NCBI GenBank assembly: GCA_963677185.1
Contig: OY781889.1
Span: 2,232,001 to 2,296,000 of the forward strand
Direction of reading: 5' to 3'
Length of the DNA: 64,000 nucleotides
Origin: G963677185 sp963677185
GTDB lineage: Bacteria; Bacillota; Syntrophomonadia; Syntrophomonadales; Syntrophomonadaceae
The stretch's first letter is position 1; each line of letters opens with the position of its first letter. The translations under genes were made by a program, and so were the position numbers. Below are positions 1-8,850 of this stretch, piece after piece. The notes beneath the pieces were generated by a model that saw only the letters and a program-made list of their open reading frames with translations, did no database searches and was not told the origin of the DNA.

Positions 1-1228
1 CGGAAGCTGTGTCCGGTCCGGCTTCGACAACCTCGATAACGGCCATGCGGGCGTCCGGATTCATAATTGCATGGATCACGCTGCATGACGATTCCGGAGG
101 GGGGGCGGCGCTGTCAGTGCCAATGATGACCGGAAGCTGCATACTGGCATAGATTTTTTTAATGATTTCCCGGTCTTCAGCCGGGGGATATATAACCACT
201 GGCGGCCGCGTTTTCAATGGCAAAAAGCCCAGGAACAGGCTTTCGCGCAAACCCGATGTCTGCCGCTGGCCCTGGGTGTCAATCCGGGGAACGGCGCCCA
301 GCCAAAAGCCGCAATTAATCGAACCATAGGCGCCACTGGTTTTTTGCATAGCCCTATTGGCAGTGCAGATCCGGGCATAGAGGCCAGCCAGACCCAGTTC
401 CTGGGCTTTATTATGCAGATATTCGAAGATGCGGGCAGAAATACCGAGCCCCCGGTATTCTGGCCGAACAAATACTACTCCTATTTCTGCGGTTTGCCCG
501 CCAGCCCGGGGAAACTCCAGAGCGCCGTGGCCAATTATATCGCCGTCTGGGCTCTGGGCTACCACGGAAATAAGCTCTCCGTTAATATTTTTTTCCACCA
601 GCGCGGCCGGGTAATACACGTATTCGCCATATAGATAACCAAAGGCCTTAAAAGCATAATAAGAAACCTGAACCGCTTCAGAATAATCAAGCGGCCGGAC
701 AATCACCATATTGGGATTGAAATGAACTGGAATTTCAATTCTCTTATGAACGGGGTTTTTGGTGCGTTCATCAGCCCGGAAACTGCTGATATGTTTTATA
801 GGAATGTGCTTGTTAAGACGGATCTCCATACCTTGCCTGCCCACGGTATTAAAATGAACCGCGTCAAAAGCGTTGTCAATCAGGTAGAATCCAAGACCGC
901 CTACATTGCTGTCTGTGATTTGCTCCAGCGGCTGTTCGATGACCGGTGGTTCGTAGCCATCGCCGTCCAGAGAAGAGATGCGGCGGATAATAATTGAAAG
1001 CCCGGACGGGTTGGGTTCGAATTCAATGCATATTCGGCCCTTGATTTCCGAATCGGGCTGCGTTTGCTGCATGACATTCAGGACTGCTTCATGCATTGCT
1101 TTTTCAATTTGGGCAGTATCGCGGCTTTCAAAACCAAGCTGTTCCGCAAACTCACGGGCAAAAGCCAGGACCGCCTGTGCGTAACCGGGGTTGCCGGGTA
1201 GTTCAAGCTTCAGAGTATCATTAGACAT
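1..1228 (-). CDS. ATP-binding (RsbW-like) and GNAT acetyltransferase fusion, 3' end outside window
   Basis: Translating the complement from the ATG at 1226-1228 gives an open frame with no stop down to base 1, so the gene continues off the left edge (409 codons seen). The start follows a GGAGG. Residues 1-140 look like an anti-sigma-factor-type histidine-kinase-like ATPase: an N-box-like stretch (EKAMHEAVLNVMQQ) near residue 45 and a GGLGFYLI glycine motif near 110. Residues 175-310 look like a GNAT acetyltransferase with acetyl-CoA loop VRPEYRGLGISARIF. The remainder to residue 409 resembles neither. It is divergent from topB. The joint role, perhaps switch-controlled acetylation, is inference; each domain assignment is moderately secure. 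Confidence 0.7.
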   Translation of the reverse strand, partial: MSNDTLKLELPGNPGYAQAVLAFAREFAEQLGFESRDTAQIEKAMHEAVLNVMQQTQPDSEIKGRICIEFEPNPSGLSIIIRRISSLDGDGYEPPVIEQPLEQITDSNVGGLGFYLIDNAFDAVHFNTVGRQGMEIRLNKHIPIKHISSFRADERTKNPVHKRIEIPVHFNPNMVIVRPLDYSEAVQVSYYAFKAFGYLYGEYVYYPAALVEKNINGELISVVAQSPDGDIIGHGALEFPRAGGQTAEIGVVFVRPEYRGLGISARIFEYLHNKAQELGLAGLYARICTANRAMQKTSGAYGSINCGFWLGAVPRIDTQGQRQTSGLRESLFLGFLPLKTRPPVVIYPPAEDREIIKKIYASMQLPVIIGTDSAAPPPESSCSVIHAIMNPDARMAVIEVVEAGPDTAS

Positions 1229-1505
1229 GACAGCTTTTCCTCCATGGGATATTTGGGTGACCAGTCCATCAGCCTGCGCAAGGGTATAGATACAGTATAT
1301 GTCAATCAGCGGCGAATTTCTAATATTTGATAGATATTTTGTCATAATATGCAATGCCGGTAGTGGTGACTGTTCTGTATTCGTAGCTGGCAAACGTCCG
1401 GTGCCTGTAAAGGGTTATGCGGCCCTGGAAGCATTTGATTTGCGGGCTGTGCTATACTATGTCCAAAGATGAGGAAAAATTTTACTTAGTGAGAAGGGGA
1501 AAGCC

Positions 1506-3578
1506 ATGAAATCGCTGGTATTGGCCGAGAAGCCCAGTGTTGCCAGAGAGCTTGCCCGGGTGTTGAAGTGCAGCCAGAAAGGCAAGGGTTACCTGGAAGG
1601 TTCGAATTATGTGGTTACCTGGGCGCTGGGGCATCTGGTAACCCTGGCCGAGCCGGAGGATTATGACAATAAGCTGAAGGAGTGGCGGCTGGAAGATTTG
1701 CCGATGCTTCCCGAACGAATGAAACTAAAGGTCATTCGCCAGACCTCCCAGCAATTCAACGTCGTAAAATCATTGATGAACCGGCAGGATGTCAAAGACC
1801 TCATAATCGCCACCGATGCTGGAAGAGAAGGTGAACTGGTAGCGCGGTGGATTATGGAGATGAGCCGCTGGAAAAAGCCTTTCAAGCGCCTTTGGATATC
1901 GTCTCAAACCGACGATGCGGTGAAGGAGGGCTTTGCCCGCCTGCAGCCCGGAAAGGCTTATGATAATCTGTATGATGCCGCCGTATGCAGGGCGGAAGCT
2001 GATTGGCTCATAGGGCTCAATGTAACCCGGACTCTTACATGCAAGTTCAATGCCCAGCTCAATGCCGGAAGGGTTCAGACCCCGACCCTGGCAATGATGG
2101 TAAAGCGTGAAAAGGAAATCAAATTGTTTAAACCGGTTGACTATTGGACGGTCCGGGCCGATTTTGGCGATTTTTACGCCGATTGGCAGGGGGCAGGGGG
2201 CGGCCGGCTTTTTGATGAAAAGCAAGCCCGTGATATTGAACAGAAAGTAAAGGGCCTATCCGGAACGGTAAGTGAGCTGAAAAGCGAGACCAAGAGCGAG
2301 CCTCCGCCACTGGCTTATGATCTGACCGAATTGCAGAGGGATGCCAACCGGCGTTTTGCCTGGTCTGCCCAGAAAACCCTGTCTGTTTTGCAGGACCTGT
2401 ATGAAAAGCACAAGATAGTAACTTACCCGCGCACCGATTCCAGGCACATTACCACCGACCTGGTGCCTACGCTGCCGGCTCGTTTGAAGGCCATCAATAC
2501 CGGGCCGTATGCCGGACTGGTCAAAACCCTTATGGAAAAAAGCCTGTCTCCCACCCGGCGCCTGGTGGACAACAGCAAGGTAAGCGATCATCATGCCATC
2601 ATACCTACCGAGCAGGCGGTCAATCTTAATTCACTGGACGGTGATGAAAAGAAATTGTTTGACTTGATTGCCCGCCGCTTCATTGCGGTTCTATATCCGC
2701 CTTTCCGTTATGAACAAACCACCATCGTGGTCCAGGCAGCCGGGGAGACCTTTGTAGCCAGAGGCAAAACCGAGCTGGCCAAGGGCTGGAAAGCAGTGCA
2801 AACGGCAGCTCCCGATCGGGAAGCCCAGGTTGACGATCGATTACCGGAGCAAAACTTGCGCCAGCACAGGCAAGGCGAGGCAACCGCAGTTAAAGGTGTG
2901 AAGATCGGGAAACACAAGACCCAGCCCCCGCCGAGATACAATGAAGCAACTTTGTTGACAGCAATGGAGCACTGCGGGCAGATGGTGGATGATGAGGAAC
3001 TGCGGGAGTCCATCAAGGGCAGCGGCCTGGGAACTCCAGCGACCCGGGCTGAAATAATCGAAAAGCTTATTCACACCAGCTATATTGAACGCCACGGCAA
3101 GGAACTGCTGCCCACTTCGAAAGGCATGCAGCTAATCGATCTGGTGCCAGCTGCCCTGCGCAGTCCTGAATTGACGGCCCAGTGGGAGCAACAGCTGACC
3201 CTGATATCCCGAGGCCAGGCCAGTAAGGCGAAGTTTTCCGCCGATATCCGCAGGGATGCTGCCGCTCTGGTTCAATTCATAAGACTGGATGAAGCTGTTT
3301 ATAAAGCCGATAATATCAGCAAGCAAAAATGCCCGCTATGCGGCAAAAATATGCTGCTGGTTAATGCCAAGCGGGGCCGGATGCTGTCCTGCCCGGATCG
3401 CTCCTGCGGCTACCGGCAGCCGGAGAAGACAGGGGAATTTAACAAGCTGGGCGGAGCCAGCCGGGCGGAACAAAAGCTGATCGCCAGGTATAGCGACAAG
3501 GAAGAAATCGGTACTAGCCTGGGAGATGTTTTCAAGGCGGCTCTGGCCCGAAAAGAGGCGGAAAAAGGCGGGGAATAA
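1506..3578 (+). CDS. topB: DNA topoisomerase III (type IA)
   Basis: This enzyme cuts and passes single DNA strands to relax negative supercoils and decatenate replication or recombination intermediates. The 690-residue product starts with the Toprim signature (LAEKPSVARE), carries the acidic Toprim pair in ATDAGREGELV near residue 107, and has the active-site tyrosine in TYPRTDSR near residue 307. A C-terminal zinc ribbon (CPLCGKN then CPDRSCGY, about residues 608-635) completes the fold. The ATG follows a GAGAAGGGGAA ribosome site. Length and motif order fit Gram-positive TopB. The small gene at 3582 begins 3 bases after its stop, so the two are probably co-transcribed. Confidence 0.95.
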   Translation: MKSLVLAEKPSVARELARVLKCSQKGKGYLEGSNYVVTWALGHLVTLAEPEDYDNKLKEWRLEDLPMLPERMKLKVIRQTSQQFNVVKSLMNRQDVKDLIIATDAGREGELVARWIMEMSRWKKPFKRLWISSQTDDAVKEGFARLQPGKAYDNLYDAAVCRAEADWLIGLNVTRTLTCKFNAQLNAGRVQTPTLAMMVKREKEIKLFKPVDYWTVRADFGDFYADWQGAGGGRLFDEKQARDIEQKVKGLSGTVSELKSETKSEPPPLAYDLTELQRDANRRFAWSAQKTLSVLQDLYEKHKIVTYPRTDSRHITTDLVPTLPARLKAINTGPYAGLVKTLMEKSLSPTRRLVDNSKVSDHHAIIPTEQAVNLNSLDGDEKKLFDLIARRFIAVLYPPFRYEQTTIVVQAAGETFVARGKTELAKGWKAVQTAAPDREAQVDDRLPEQNLRQHRQGEATAVKGVKIGKHKTQPPPRYNEATLLTAMEHCGQMVDDEELRESIKGSGLGTPATRAEIIEKLIHTSYIERHGKELLPTSKGMQLIDLVPAALRSPELTAQWEQQLTLISRGQASKAKFSADIRRDAAALVQFIRLDEAVYKADNISKQKCPLCGKNMLLVNAKRGRMLSCPDRSCGYRQPEKTGEFNKLGGASRAEQKLIARYSDKEEIGTSLGDVFKAALARKEAEKGGE

Positions 3579-3581
3579 ACG

Positions 3582-4121
3582 ATGGACGATAAAATCAACC
3601 AGGCCCGGGATATATATTTTAACAACCTGGGCAGCACCTTTTTTATGATCAGGGATGGTGTACTAAAGGAATATCGATCGTTTAACATATCAGAACAGCA
3701 GGAAGCGGAATGGCGTCAGGAACTGATAGCAGAAATGTCGTTGAGCCTGGATAATGAAGACTTTACCAGGCTGGACAAGCTGGGAACGATTGCCCAGTAT
3801 CATGGAGACTCCGTCATTCTGGAGGCAATAGTCGCATATATAATTAAAAACCTCCATACTATGGACTCATATGCACAATTGATCTATGCCAACCATTTAT
3901 GGGAATTAGCCGGGGCGGCCAGCCAGGAACTGCCTGGAGGACCCTACAATCAGGCCCGCAGCATCGCAATTCGCCTCTGGCGTAATATTATTAAAGGCCA
4001 GGTGACGCTGAAGGCGGAAAGAGCCGGAGAAATAGAGTCTGGCGAAGAAAATGCGGAAGAATATGTCAAAAAGTGGGCAGAAAGGCAGCTGAAGGCCATT
4101 GGAGCCAGCAAGGAGCCTTGA
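3582..4121 (+). CDS. Hypothetical protein co-transcribed with topB
   Basis: I do not recognise this 179-residue protein. It has no signal peptide, no membrane segment and no cysteine motif. It is rich in charged residues with several predicted helices, and its C-terminus is Glu/Lys rich. The start codon lies 3 bases after the topB stop, so translational coupling is likely. The N-terminal stretch with aromatic residues (YFNNLGSTFFMI) suggests a folded soluble domain. Nothing in the sequence identifies a catalytic site. A role linked to topB expression is possible only by position. Confidence 0.7.
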   Translation: MDDKINQARDIYFNNLGSTFFMIRDGVLKEYRSFNISEQQEAEWRQELIAEMSLSLDNEDFTRLDKLGTIAQYHGDSVILEAIVAYIIKNLHTMDSYAQLIYANHLWELAGAASQELPGGPYNQARSIAIRLWRNIIKGQVTLKAERAGEIESGEENAEEYVKKWAERQLKAIGASKEP

Positions 4122-4134
4122 GTTGATTTTATAT

Positions 4135-4270
4135 CTGATACAAGTTATTTAGAATGTGGTAATATAATTAAAGCACTGTGGACCTAATCGTCTATAGTTA
4201 CATACAGCCGGCGTTGCAGAAGGCCAACGGCGCGGACAGGCGGGTTAATCTAGCTGTCAGGTTGTATCAG
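4135..4270 (+). ncRNA. Possible structured leader upstream of bacterioferritin
   Basis: A perfect 9-base inverted repeat (CTGATACAA at 4135-4143, TTGTATCAG at 4262-4270) encloses about 120 bases that contain two further hairpins: CGTTG/CAACG near 4212-4230 and GACAG/CTGTC near 4237-4260. This would make a small multi-branched fold ending about 70 bases before the bfr start codon. It matches no riboswitch consensus I know. It may also be chance or a protein-binding site. Confidence 0.3.
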
Positions 4271-4337
4271 GTTGGATGAATTGCGATTATACCTTAATTT
4301 TACTAATAATTATTACCTGGGTAAAAGGAGGTAGAGT

Positions 4338-4877
4338 ATGTCTGATAAATCCAAGGAACAACGTCGCTCACAGGTATTAGAGGTTCTGAACAAGGCACGG
4401 GCTGGAGAATTGCAGGCGATTCACCAGTATATGAACCAGCACTACAATCTTGACAGCCTCGATTATGGGGAACTCGCAGCCAATCTCAAGCTAATCGCCA
4501 TTGATGAAATGCGGCATGCTGAACTATTCGCAGAGCGCATTAAGGAGCTGGGAGGAGAACCGACCTCGGAACTGGCGGACAAGGTGCAAAAAGGCCAGGA
4601 GCTTGGGGTTATCTACGGTTTCAATTCGAATTTAGAAGATGTAACTATTGACGATTATAACCAGTTTCTATTACTTTGCCGGGAAAATGGCGACAGCATT
4701 TCTGTAAAATTATTTGAAACCATCATCGAAGAAGAGCAAAGCCACTTAAACTACTTCGACAATGTAGGAGAGCATCTCCAGAAACTTGGTCCAGCATACC
4801 TGGCGCAGATAGCCGGCACTCCTGCCGATTCCGGTCCTCCATCAAAAGGTTTCATTATGATGAAAGGCCAGGGCTAG
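4338..4877 (+). CDS. bfr: Bacterioferritin
   Basis: Ferritin-like iron store that oxidises Fe(II) at a di-iron centre and keeps iron as a mineral core in a 24-subunit cytoplasmic shell. The 179-residue product shows the expected ferroxidase ligands: Glu24 (AGELQAIHQY), Glu57 and His60 (IDEMRHAE), a Glu near 117, and Glu133/His136 (EEEQSH). Met58 sits where the haem-ligating Met lies in bacterioferritins, which favours Bfr over ferritin or Dps. It has its own AAAGGAGG ribosome site and stands alone. The C-terminal tail (Pro/Gly rich) is longer than in the E. coli protein. Confidence 0.88.
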   Translation: MSDKSKEQRRSQVLEVLNKARAGELQAIHQYMNQHYNLDSLDYGELAANLKLIAIDEMRHAELFAERIKELGGEPTSELADKVQKGQELGVIYGFNSNLEDVTIDDYNQFLLLCRENGDSISVKLFETIIEEEQSHLNYFDNVGEHLQKLGPAYLAQIAGTPADSGPPSKGFIMMKGQG

Positions 4878-5121
4878 CCGGGGCAGATCATTTATTTACC
4901 AGATATCCATCGGGCAGAAATGCCTGGAGTTTATACCCTGCCGTCGCCCTGTCCGGCATTATTTCCGTGTTTATGGGCTTTAGCGGCAATGTATAAGGTA
5001 AAGGTCTGGATATTTAAAATATTTGGTATTACAATGGGTTGAAGATTTGCTATAATGCAAAAGTTGGTGTGCGACAAACACGAATTCGGTCGCGCAAAGC
5101 AGGGATGAAAGGAAGGCAGGC

Positions 5122-6396
5122 ATGGCGCAAGCAGCACAGGTCCTGGGATTGATTGTTTTCATTACAGGATTATACTATTTTATTATTTCGTTTTTTGGAT
5201 TGTTCAGTAAACGTTTACCGGAGGGATTGGAAGGTTATAACCGGTTTGCCATATTAATAGCAGCTTATAATGAAGAACGGGTCATTGCCGCACTGGTTGA
5301 GAATCTCAGGCACGTTGAGTACCCTGATGACAAGTACGATGTTATTGTAATTGCCGATAACTGCACCGATGATACTGAAGGTGTCGCAGCACGAGCTGGA
5401 GCAATGGTTTGGGCCCGGCACAATCCGGCTGAAAAAGGCAAAGGATACGCTCTGCAATGGGCTTTTGACAGGGTAACCGGCGGAGATAAGCATTATGACG
5501 CTGTGCTGGTAATTGATGCCGACAACCTGGTGGATCTGAAGTTTTTGGGAATTATCAACCAGCATCTGCTGGCTGGCGAAGAAATAGTCCAGTCCTATCT
5601 GGATAGTAAAAATCCCGGCGATACCTGGGTTACACGCAGCATTCATGTGGGCTATGTCATAACCAACCGCTTGATGCAGCTGGCCAAGTATAATTTGGGA
5701 TTGAGCTGCGCCCTGGGCGGAACCGGGATGTGCATTAAAACCGACTTGATAAAACGCATCGGCTGGGGTACGCAATCCCTGACCGAAGACCTGGAATTCC
5801 AAATAAAAGCATTGCTGCACGGTGTTCCGGTATGCTGGGCTCATGATGCAATAGTGTTCGACGAAAAGCCCCTGACCCTTATAGCTTCGTGGAATCAGCG
5901 CAAGCGCTGGATGCAGGGACATTTTAGCGTGGCCAGGCGCTACGCTCCGACGCTTTTTGCAAAAGGCCTGAAGAACATGAATTGGCCACTTCTGGATGCC
6001 GCTTTGTATTGCGTTAATCCGTTTCTGCTGTTGCTGTCAGGGATCGGTATGGTGCTGGCCCTGGCTGCTGGAGCTGAAGCCATGAAAACAGCCTGGTCGC
6101 CCATTCTCCTCGGCGCGACCATTGTTCAGTTCTTCTATTACACCATACCGTTATTTATGGATCCCAGCGGGCGCAAAGGCATCGCCTGGGTTCTGATATT
6201 CCCGTTCTTTGCCATTACCTGGATCCCCGTGGCTTTTGCCGGCTTTTTCACCCAGACCAACCAGGTCTGGAACCATACCCTGCATACCCGGCAGATTACT
6301 TTCCATGAGTTGGCCAAGCTTGAAAATCAAGTGGGCGAACTGGAGGTTCCAGGACTGCAGACCCAGAGTCCGGAAATGGTATCTGGCGGTCGCTAA
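5122..6396 (+). CDS. Membrane glycosyltransferase family 2
   Basis: The 424-residue product has an N-terminal membrane helix (residues 5-27), a cytosolic GT-A domain, and three or four C-terminal membrane helices (about 290-390). Seen motifs: LIAAYNEE nucleotide-binding start, DADNLVD acidic metal site, TEDLEF catalytic base region and QRKRWMQG, the Q-x-x-R-W signature of processive beta-glycosyltransferases. It probably makes a cell-surface or secreted polysaccharide from a sugar nucleotide. No polysaccharide cluster surrounds it and the substrate cannot be read. The start follows GAAAGGAAGGCAGGC; the gene ends at a strong shared terminator. Confidence 0.88.
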   Translation: MAQAAQVLGLIVFITGLYYFIISFFGLFSKRLPEGLEGYNRFAILIAAYNEERVIAALVENLRHVEYPDDKYDVIVIADNCTDDTEGVAARAGAMVWARHNPAEKGKGYALQWAFDRVTGGDKHYDAVLVIDADNLVDLKFLGIINQHLLAGEEIVQSYLDSKNPGDTWVTRSIHVGYVITNRLMQLAKYNLGLSCALGGTGMCIKTDLIKRIGWGTQSLTEDLEFQIKALLHGVPVCWAHDAIVFDEKPLTLIASWNQRKRWMQGHFSVARRYAPTLFAKGLKNMNWPLLDAALYCVNPFLLLLSGIGMVLALAAGAEAMKTAWSPILLGATIVQFFYYTIPLFMDPSGRKGIAWVLIFPFFAITWIPVAFAGFFTQTNQVWNHTLHTRQITFHELAKLENQVGELEVPGLQTQSPEMVSGGR

Positions 6397-6410
6397 ACCA
6401 GTTAAAAACT

Positions 6411-6448
6411 AAAAGCTGCCCCTTGTAAATCAGGGGCAGCTTTTTATT
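6411..6448. terminator. Bidirectional rho-independent terminator
   Basis: AAAAGCTGCCCC and GGGGCAGCTTTT form a 12-bp stem around a 10-base loop, with A-runs on the left and T-runs on the right. It can serve both the glycosyltransferase (plus strand) and the convergent LURP-like gene (minus strand). Confidence 0.93.
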
Positions 6449-6453
6449 TTGTT

Positions 6454-6993
6454 TTAGAACAGCATAGTCAGAACTACAACAGCCGCCATTATGAAGGCGT
6501 CGAAAAAATCTTCTTCATCAGAATTGTCAAATCCCAGGTTTTCAGCCCCGGCCGCCATAGCCAGCAGTTCTTCGGTTTCATAATCATACATATCGAGGAT
6601 GTATGTGTCACCAGAAGAAGGATGTTTTTTCTCCAGCCGGGCGATTTCCTCTGTTTCCTGAAAAATGGCATAGCTGGATGCCGTAAAATCCCCTTTGAAA
6701 ATGAATACACCATAGTCACTGTCAATTTTAATTTCGCCAGGTTTGCGAGCCATTTTTTTAGCGATGGTGGCTATGACGTCATCTTCTGTGTCAATAATTT
6801 CATAGGCTTCTGTTTCCTGTTCGCGGATTTGTTGTATAAAGAATATCCTGCGCCCGGCCGGGTCAGTTAATTCCAGTCTTCCAACCTGGGAAAACGCTTT
6901 TCCGTCTACTAAATAGACGATTTTTCGGTCTTCATACTGGATTGCATAATCATGAGATGCGGGGCTGCCGCTCTTTTTTATGATGAAGCGCAT
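6454..6993 (-). CDS. LURP-one-related / YxjI-like protein
   Basis: A 179-residue soluble protein whose N-terminus (MRFIIKKSGSPASHDYAI) and alternating short beta strands with repeated Gly/Asp turns fit the LURP-one-related, tubby-like beta-barrel family. Members such as B. subtilis YxjI have no defined biochemical function. The last 15 residues are hydrophobic (AFIMAAVVVLTMLF), like the central or C-terminal hydrophobic helix buried in tubby folds, so they need not be a membrane anchor. It is a single gene, convergent with the glycosyltransferase. The family call rests on pattern recognition alone. Confidence 0.55.
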   Translation of the reverse strand: MRFIIKKSGSPASHDYAIQYEDRKIVYLVDGKAFSQVGRLELTDPAGRRIFFIQQIREQETEAYEIIDTEDDVIATIAKKMARKPGEIKIDSDYGVFIFKGDFTASSYAIFQETEEIARLEKKHPSSGDTYILDMYDYETEELLAMAAGAENLGFDNSDEEDFFDAFIMAAVVVLTMLF

Positions 6994-7211
6994 TTACAAA
7001 CTCCCTTCAATGCCCCCGCTGAGCAAACACTTATTGATTTATTATATTACATCCTTTCCAAACGAAAAAGATTGGCCGGGTAATAATCCAGTGGCGTAAG
7101 AGCATGGCGGCATTGACGATCCTATTCGACAATTGTGAATTATATCTTTTTGGAAAATGCGACAAATTGATATAAGATAGGAAAAAGAAGAACTTGGCTA
7201 TGGAGGAGAAC

Positions 7212-8564
7212 ATGCGGTTAGCAGATTTGTTTGATTCAACGCACATGGCGGTTCTCGTGCTGGATAAGGAAGGTTATGTACGGTACATTAATCCAACCTA
7301 TCTAGGCATTCTAGGGCACGGAAAAGAAGAAGAAGTTATAGGGGCGCACATAGGTGCAATAACCCCGCAAAGCCGCGCCTTGATGGTAACCAAGACCGGC
7401 AAAGCCATAATTGGGTACCCCTGGATAGTTAATGGGCACAATATGATTGGCTGTGCTGTGCCTCTTATCAGGAACGGCGAAGTGAAGGGCTGTTTTGCTT
7501 ATAGCCTGTTTATGGATATATTGGAAGCCAAGGACCTCGTAGATAATCTCATGTCTGAATTAAAGATGTACAAGGATGAAGTGCGCAGCTGTTATGCGTC
7601 CCGTTATACATTTTCCGATATTGCCGGGCAGGGGCCTGCCATGGCGGATATTAAGTTTCTAGCGCAAAAAGCCGCTCTTCATCCGACTATCACTGTTCTT
7701 CTCAATGGAGAAAGCGGCACTGGCAAAGAACTCTTCGCTCATGCCATTCACCAGGCCAGTTCCCGTTCCCTCAGCCCGTTTATACGGGTGAATTGTGCGG
7801 CTATTCCTGAAAACCTCTTGGAAGCGGAGCTTTTCGGCTATGTGGACGGGGCCTTCACTGGTGCAAGAAAAGGCGGCAGCACTGGCAAGCTGGAGTTAGC
7901 TCACGGAGGAACCGTTTTTCTTGACGAGATCGGAGAAATGTCCACGGCTATGCAAAGCAAGCTCCTGGTTTTTCTTCAGGAGAGGGAGTTCGAACGTCTG
8001 GGCAGCCACCAGCCAGTGCGGGTCAATGTGCGCATAATAGCGGCTACCAACCGCAACCTGGAAGACATGGTTGAAAACCACGAGTTTCGGGAAGACCTGT
8101 ATTATCGGCTAAATGTCCTGCGGCTTGATGTTCCGCCCTTGAGGGAGCGGCTTGATGACATTCCAGCCCTGGTCAGCCACATAATTCCCTATATTAACCG
8201 CAGTGCCCGCTCTGGTGTTAATGAGATAAGCGACAGCGGCCTGGCCATATTGATGCGCTATCGATGGCCAGGAAATGTCAGGGAACTTATTAATGTGCTG
8301 GAAAGGGCTATTCTGCTGGCTGATATTGACGGAGCCAGGACCGTGCAGCCGGTCCATCTTGGCTTCATAAAAACCGAAAACGCTATAGCAGATGCCGGAG
8401 ATCAGGCGTCATTAAAAAACCGGATGCGTGATTATGAAAAACAGCTAATCAATGCTTCTCTGGAAGAAAACCGCTTTAACAAGGCCAGAACAGCCCGCAG
8501 TCTGGATATTGACCTGTCGTGGCTGTATAAAAAAATGAAACAATATGGGATGAACAGCGATTGA
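7212..8564 (+). CDS. Sigma-54-dependent activator with PAS domain, likely controls the beta-oxidation operon
   Basis: Enhancer-binding ATPase that remodels sigma-54 RNA polymerase. Order: PAS sensor (residues 1-110), AAA+ domain with Walker A GESGTGKE (near 166), the sigma-54 loop GAFTGA (near 213) and Walker B GGTVFLDEIGEM, then a Fis-type helix-turn-helix at the C-terminus. I chose the ATG at 7212 because GGAGG lies 5 bases upstream; in-frame ATG and TTG codons at 7200 and 7194 are less well placed. A sigma-54 promoter lies 180 bases downstream in front of acyl-CoA dehydrogenase, so this is very probably that operon's activator. No receiver domain is present, so the PAS presumably senses a ligand or redox state directly. 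Confidence 0.92.
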   Translation: MRLADLFDSTHMAVLVLDKEGYVRYINPTYLGILGHGKEEEVIGAHIGAITPQSRALMVTKTGKAIIGYPWIVNGHNMIGCAVPLIRNGEVKGCFAYSLFMDILEAKDLVDNLMSELKMYKDEVRSCYASRYTFSDIAGQGPAMADIKFLAQKAALHPTITVLLNGESGTGKELFAHAIHQASSRSLSPFIRVNCAAIPENLLEAELFGYVDGAFTGARKGGSTGKLELAHGGTVFLDEIGEMSTAMQSKLLVFLQEREFERLGSHQPVRVNVRIIAATNRNLEDMVENHEFREDLYYRLNVLRLDVPPLRERLDDIPALVSHIIPYINRSARSGVNEISDSGLAILMRYRWPGNVRELINVLERAILLADIDGARTVQPVHLGFIKTENAIADAGDQASLKNRMRDYEKQLINASLEENRFNKARTARSLDIDLSWLYKKMKQYGMNSD

Positions 8565-8595
8565 TTTGCTTTTTCGCCAAAATATATGGTCCGAT

Positions 8596-8637
8596 CGAAA
8601 AACGATTTAATAGGCTGGTATGAGTCGTTTTATGTCG
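8596..8637. promoter_or_regulatory. Possible enhancer (activator site) for the sigma-54 promoter
   Basis: AAAACGA (about 8599-8605) and TCGTTTT (about 8625-8631) form an inverted repeat 110-150 bases upstream of the -24/-12 promoter, the usual distance for an enhancer-binding protein. The assignment is inference from symmetry and position. Confidence 0.35.
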
Positions 8638-8717
8638 TGATGAACAGTTGGTTTTCTGCTCTGATTCGTCTAAAAGGCCAAACGGCATATTGAAGCCATT
8701 TCAATAAGTTCGATTAT

Positions 8718-8742
8718 ACCGGGATTATATCCCGGTTTTTTT
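8718..8742 (+). terminator. Terminator of the sigma-54 activator gene
   Basis: ACCGGGA-TTATA-TCCCGGT followed by seven T residues. It separates the activator from the operon promoter, which begins directly after it. Confidence 0.88.
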
Positions 8743-8743
8743 A

Positions 8744-8761
8744 TTGGCATATAAATTGCAA
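8744..8761 (+). promoter_or_regulatory. Sigma-54 (-24/-12) promoter of the beta-oxidation operon
   Basis: The sequence TTGGCATATAAATTGCA matches the sigma-54 consensus TGGCAYR-N4-TTGCW at every key base. GG is at 8746-8747 and GC at 8758-8759, a spacing of 12 from G to G. It lies 90 bases before the acyl-CoA dehydrogenase start and just after a terminator. Confidence 0.9.
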
Positions 8762-8850
8762 TAATAACAACTGAAATAAATTTTCAGGAAGGAGGCTCGG
8801 GTTGTTTTTTTACTAACTGGTTCCTACATGATGGAGGGGGTATACGCAAT

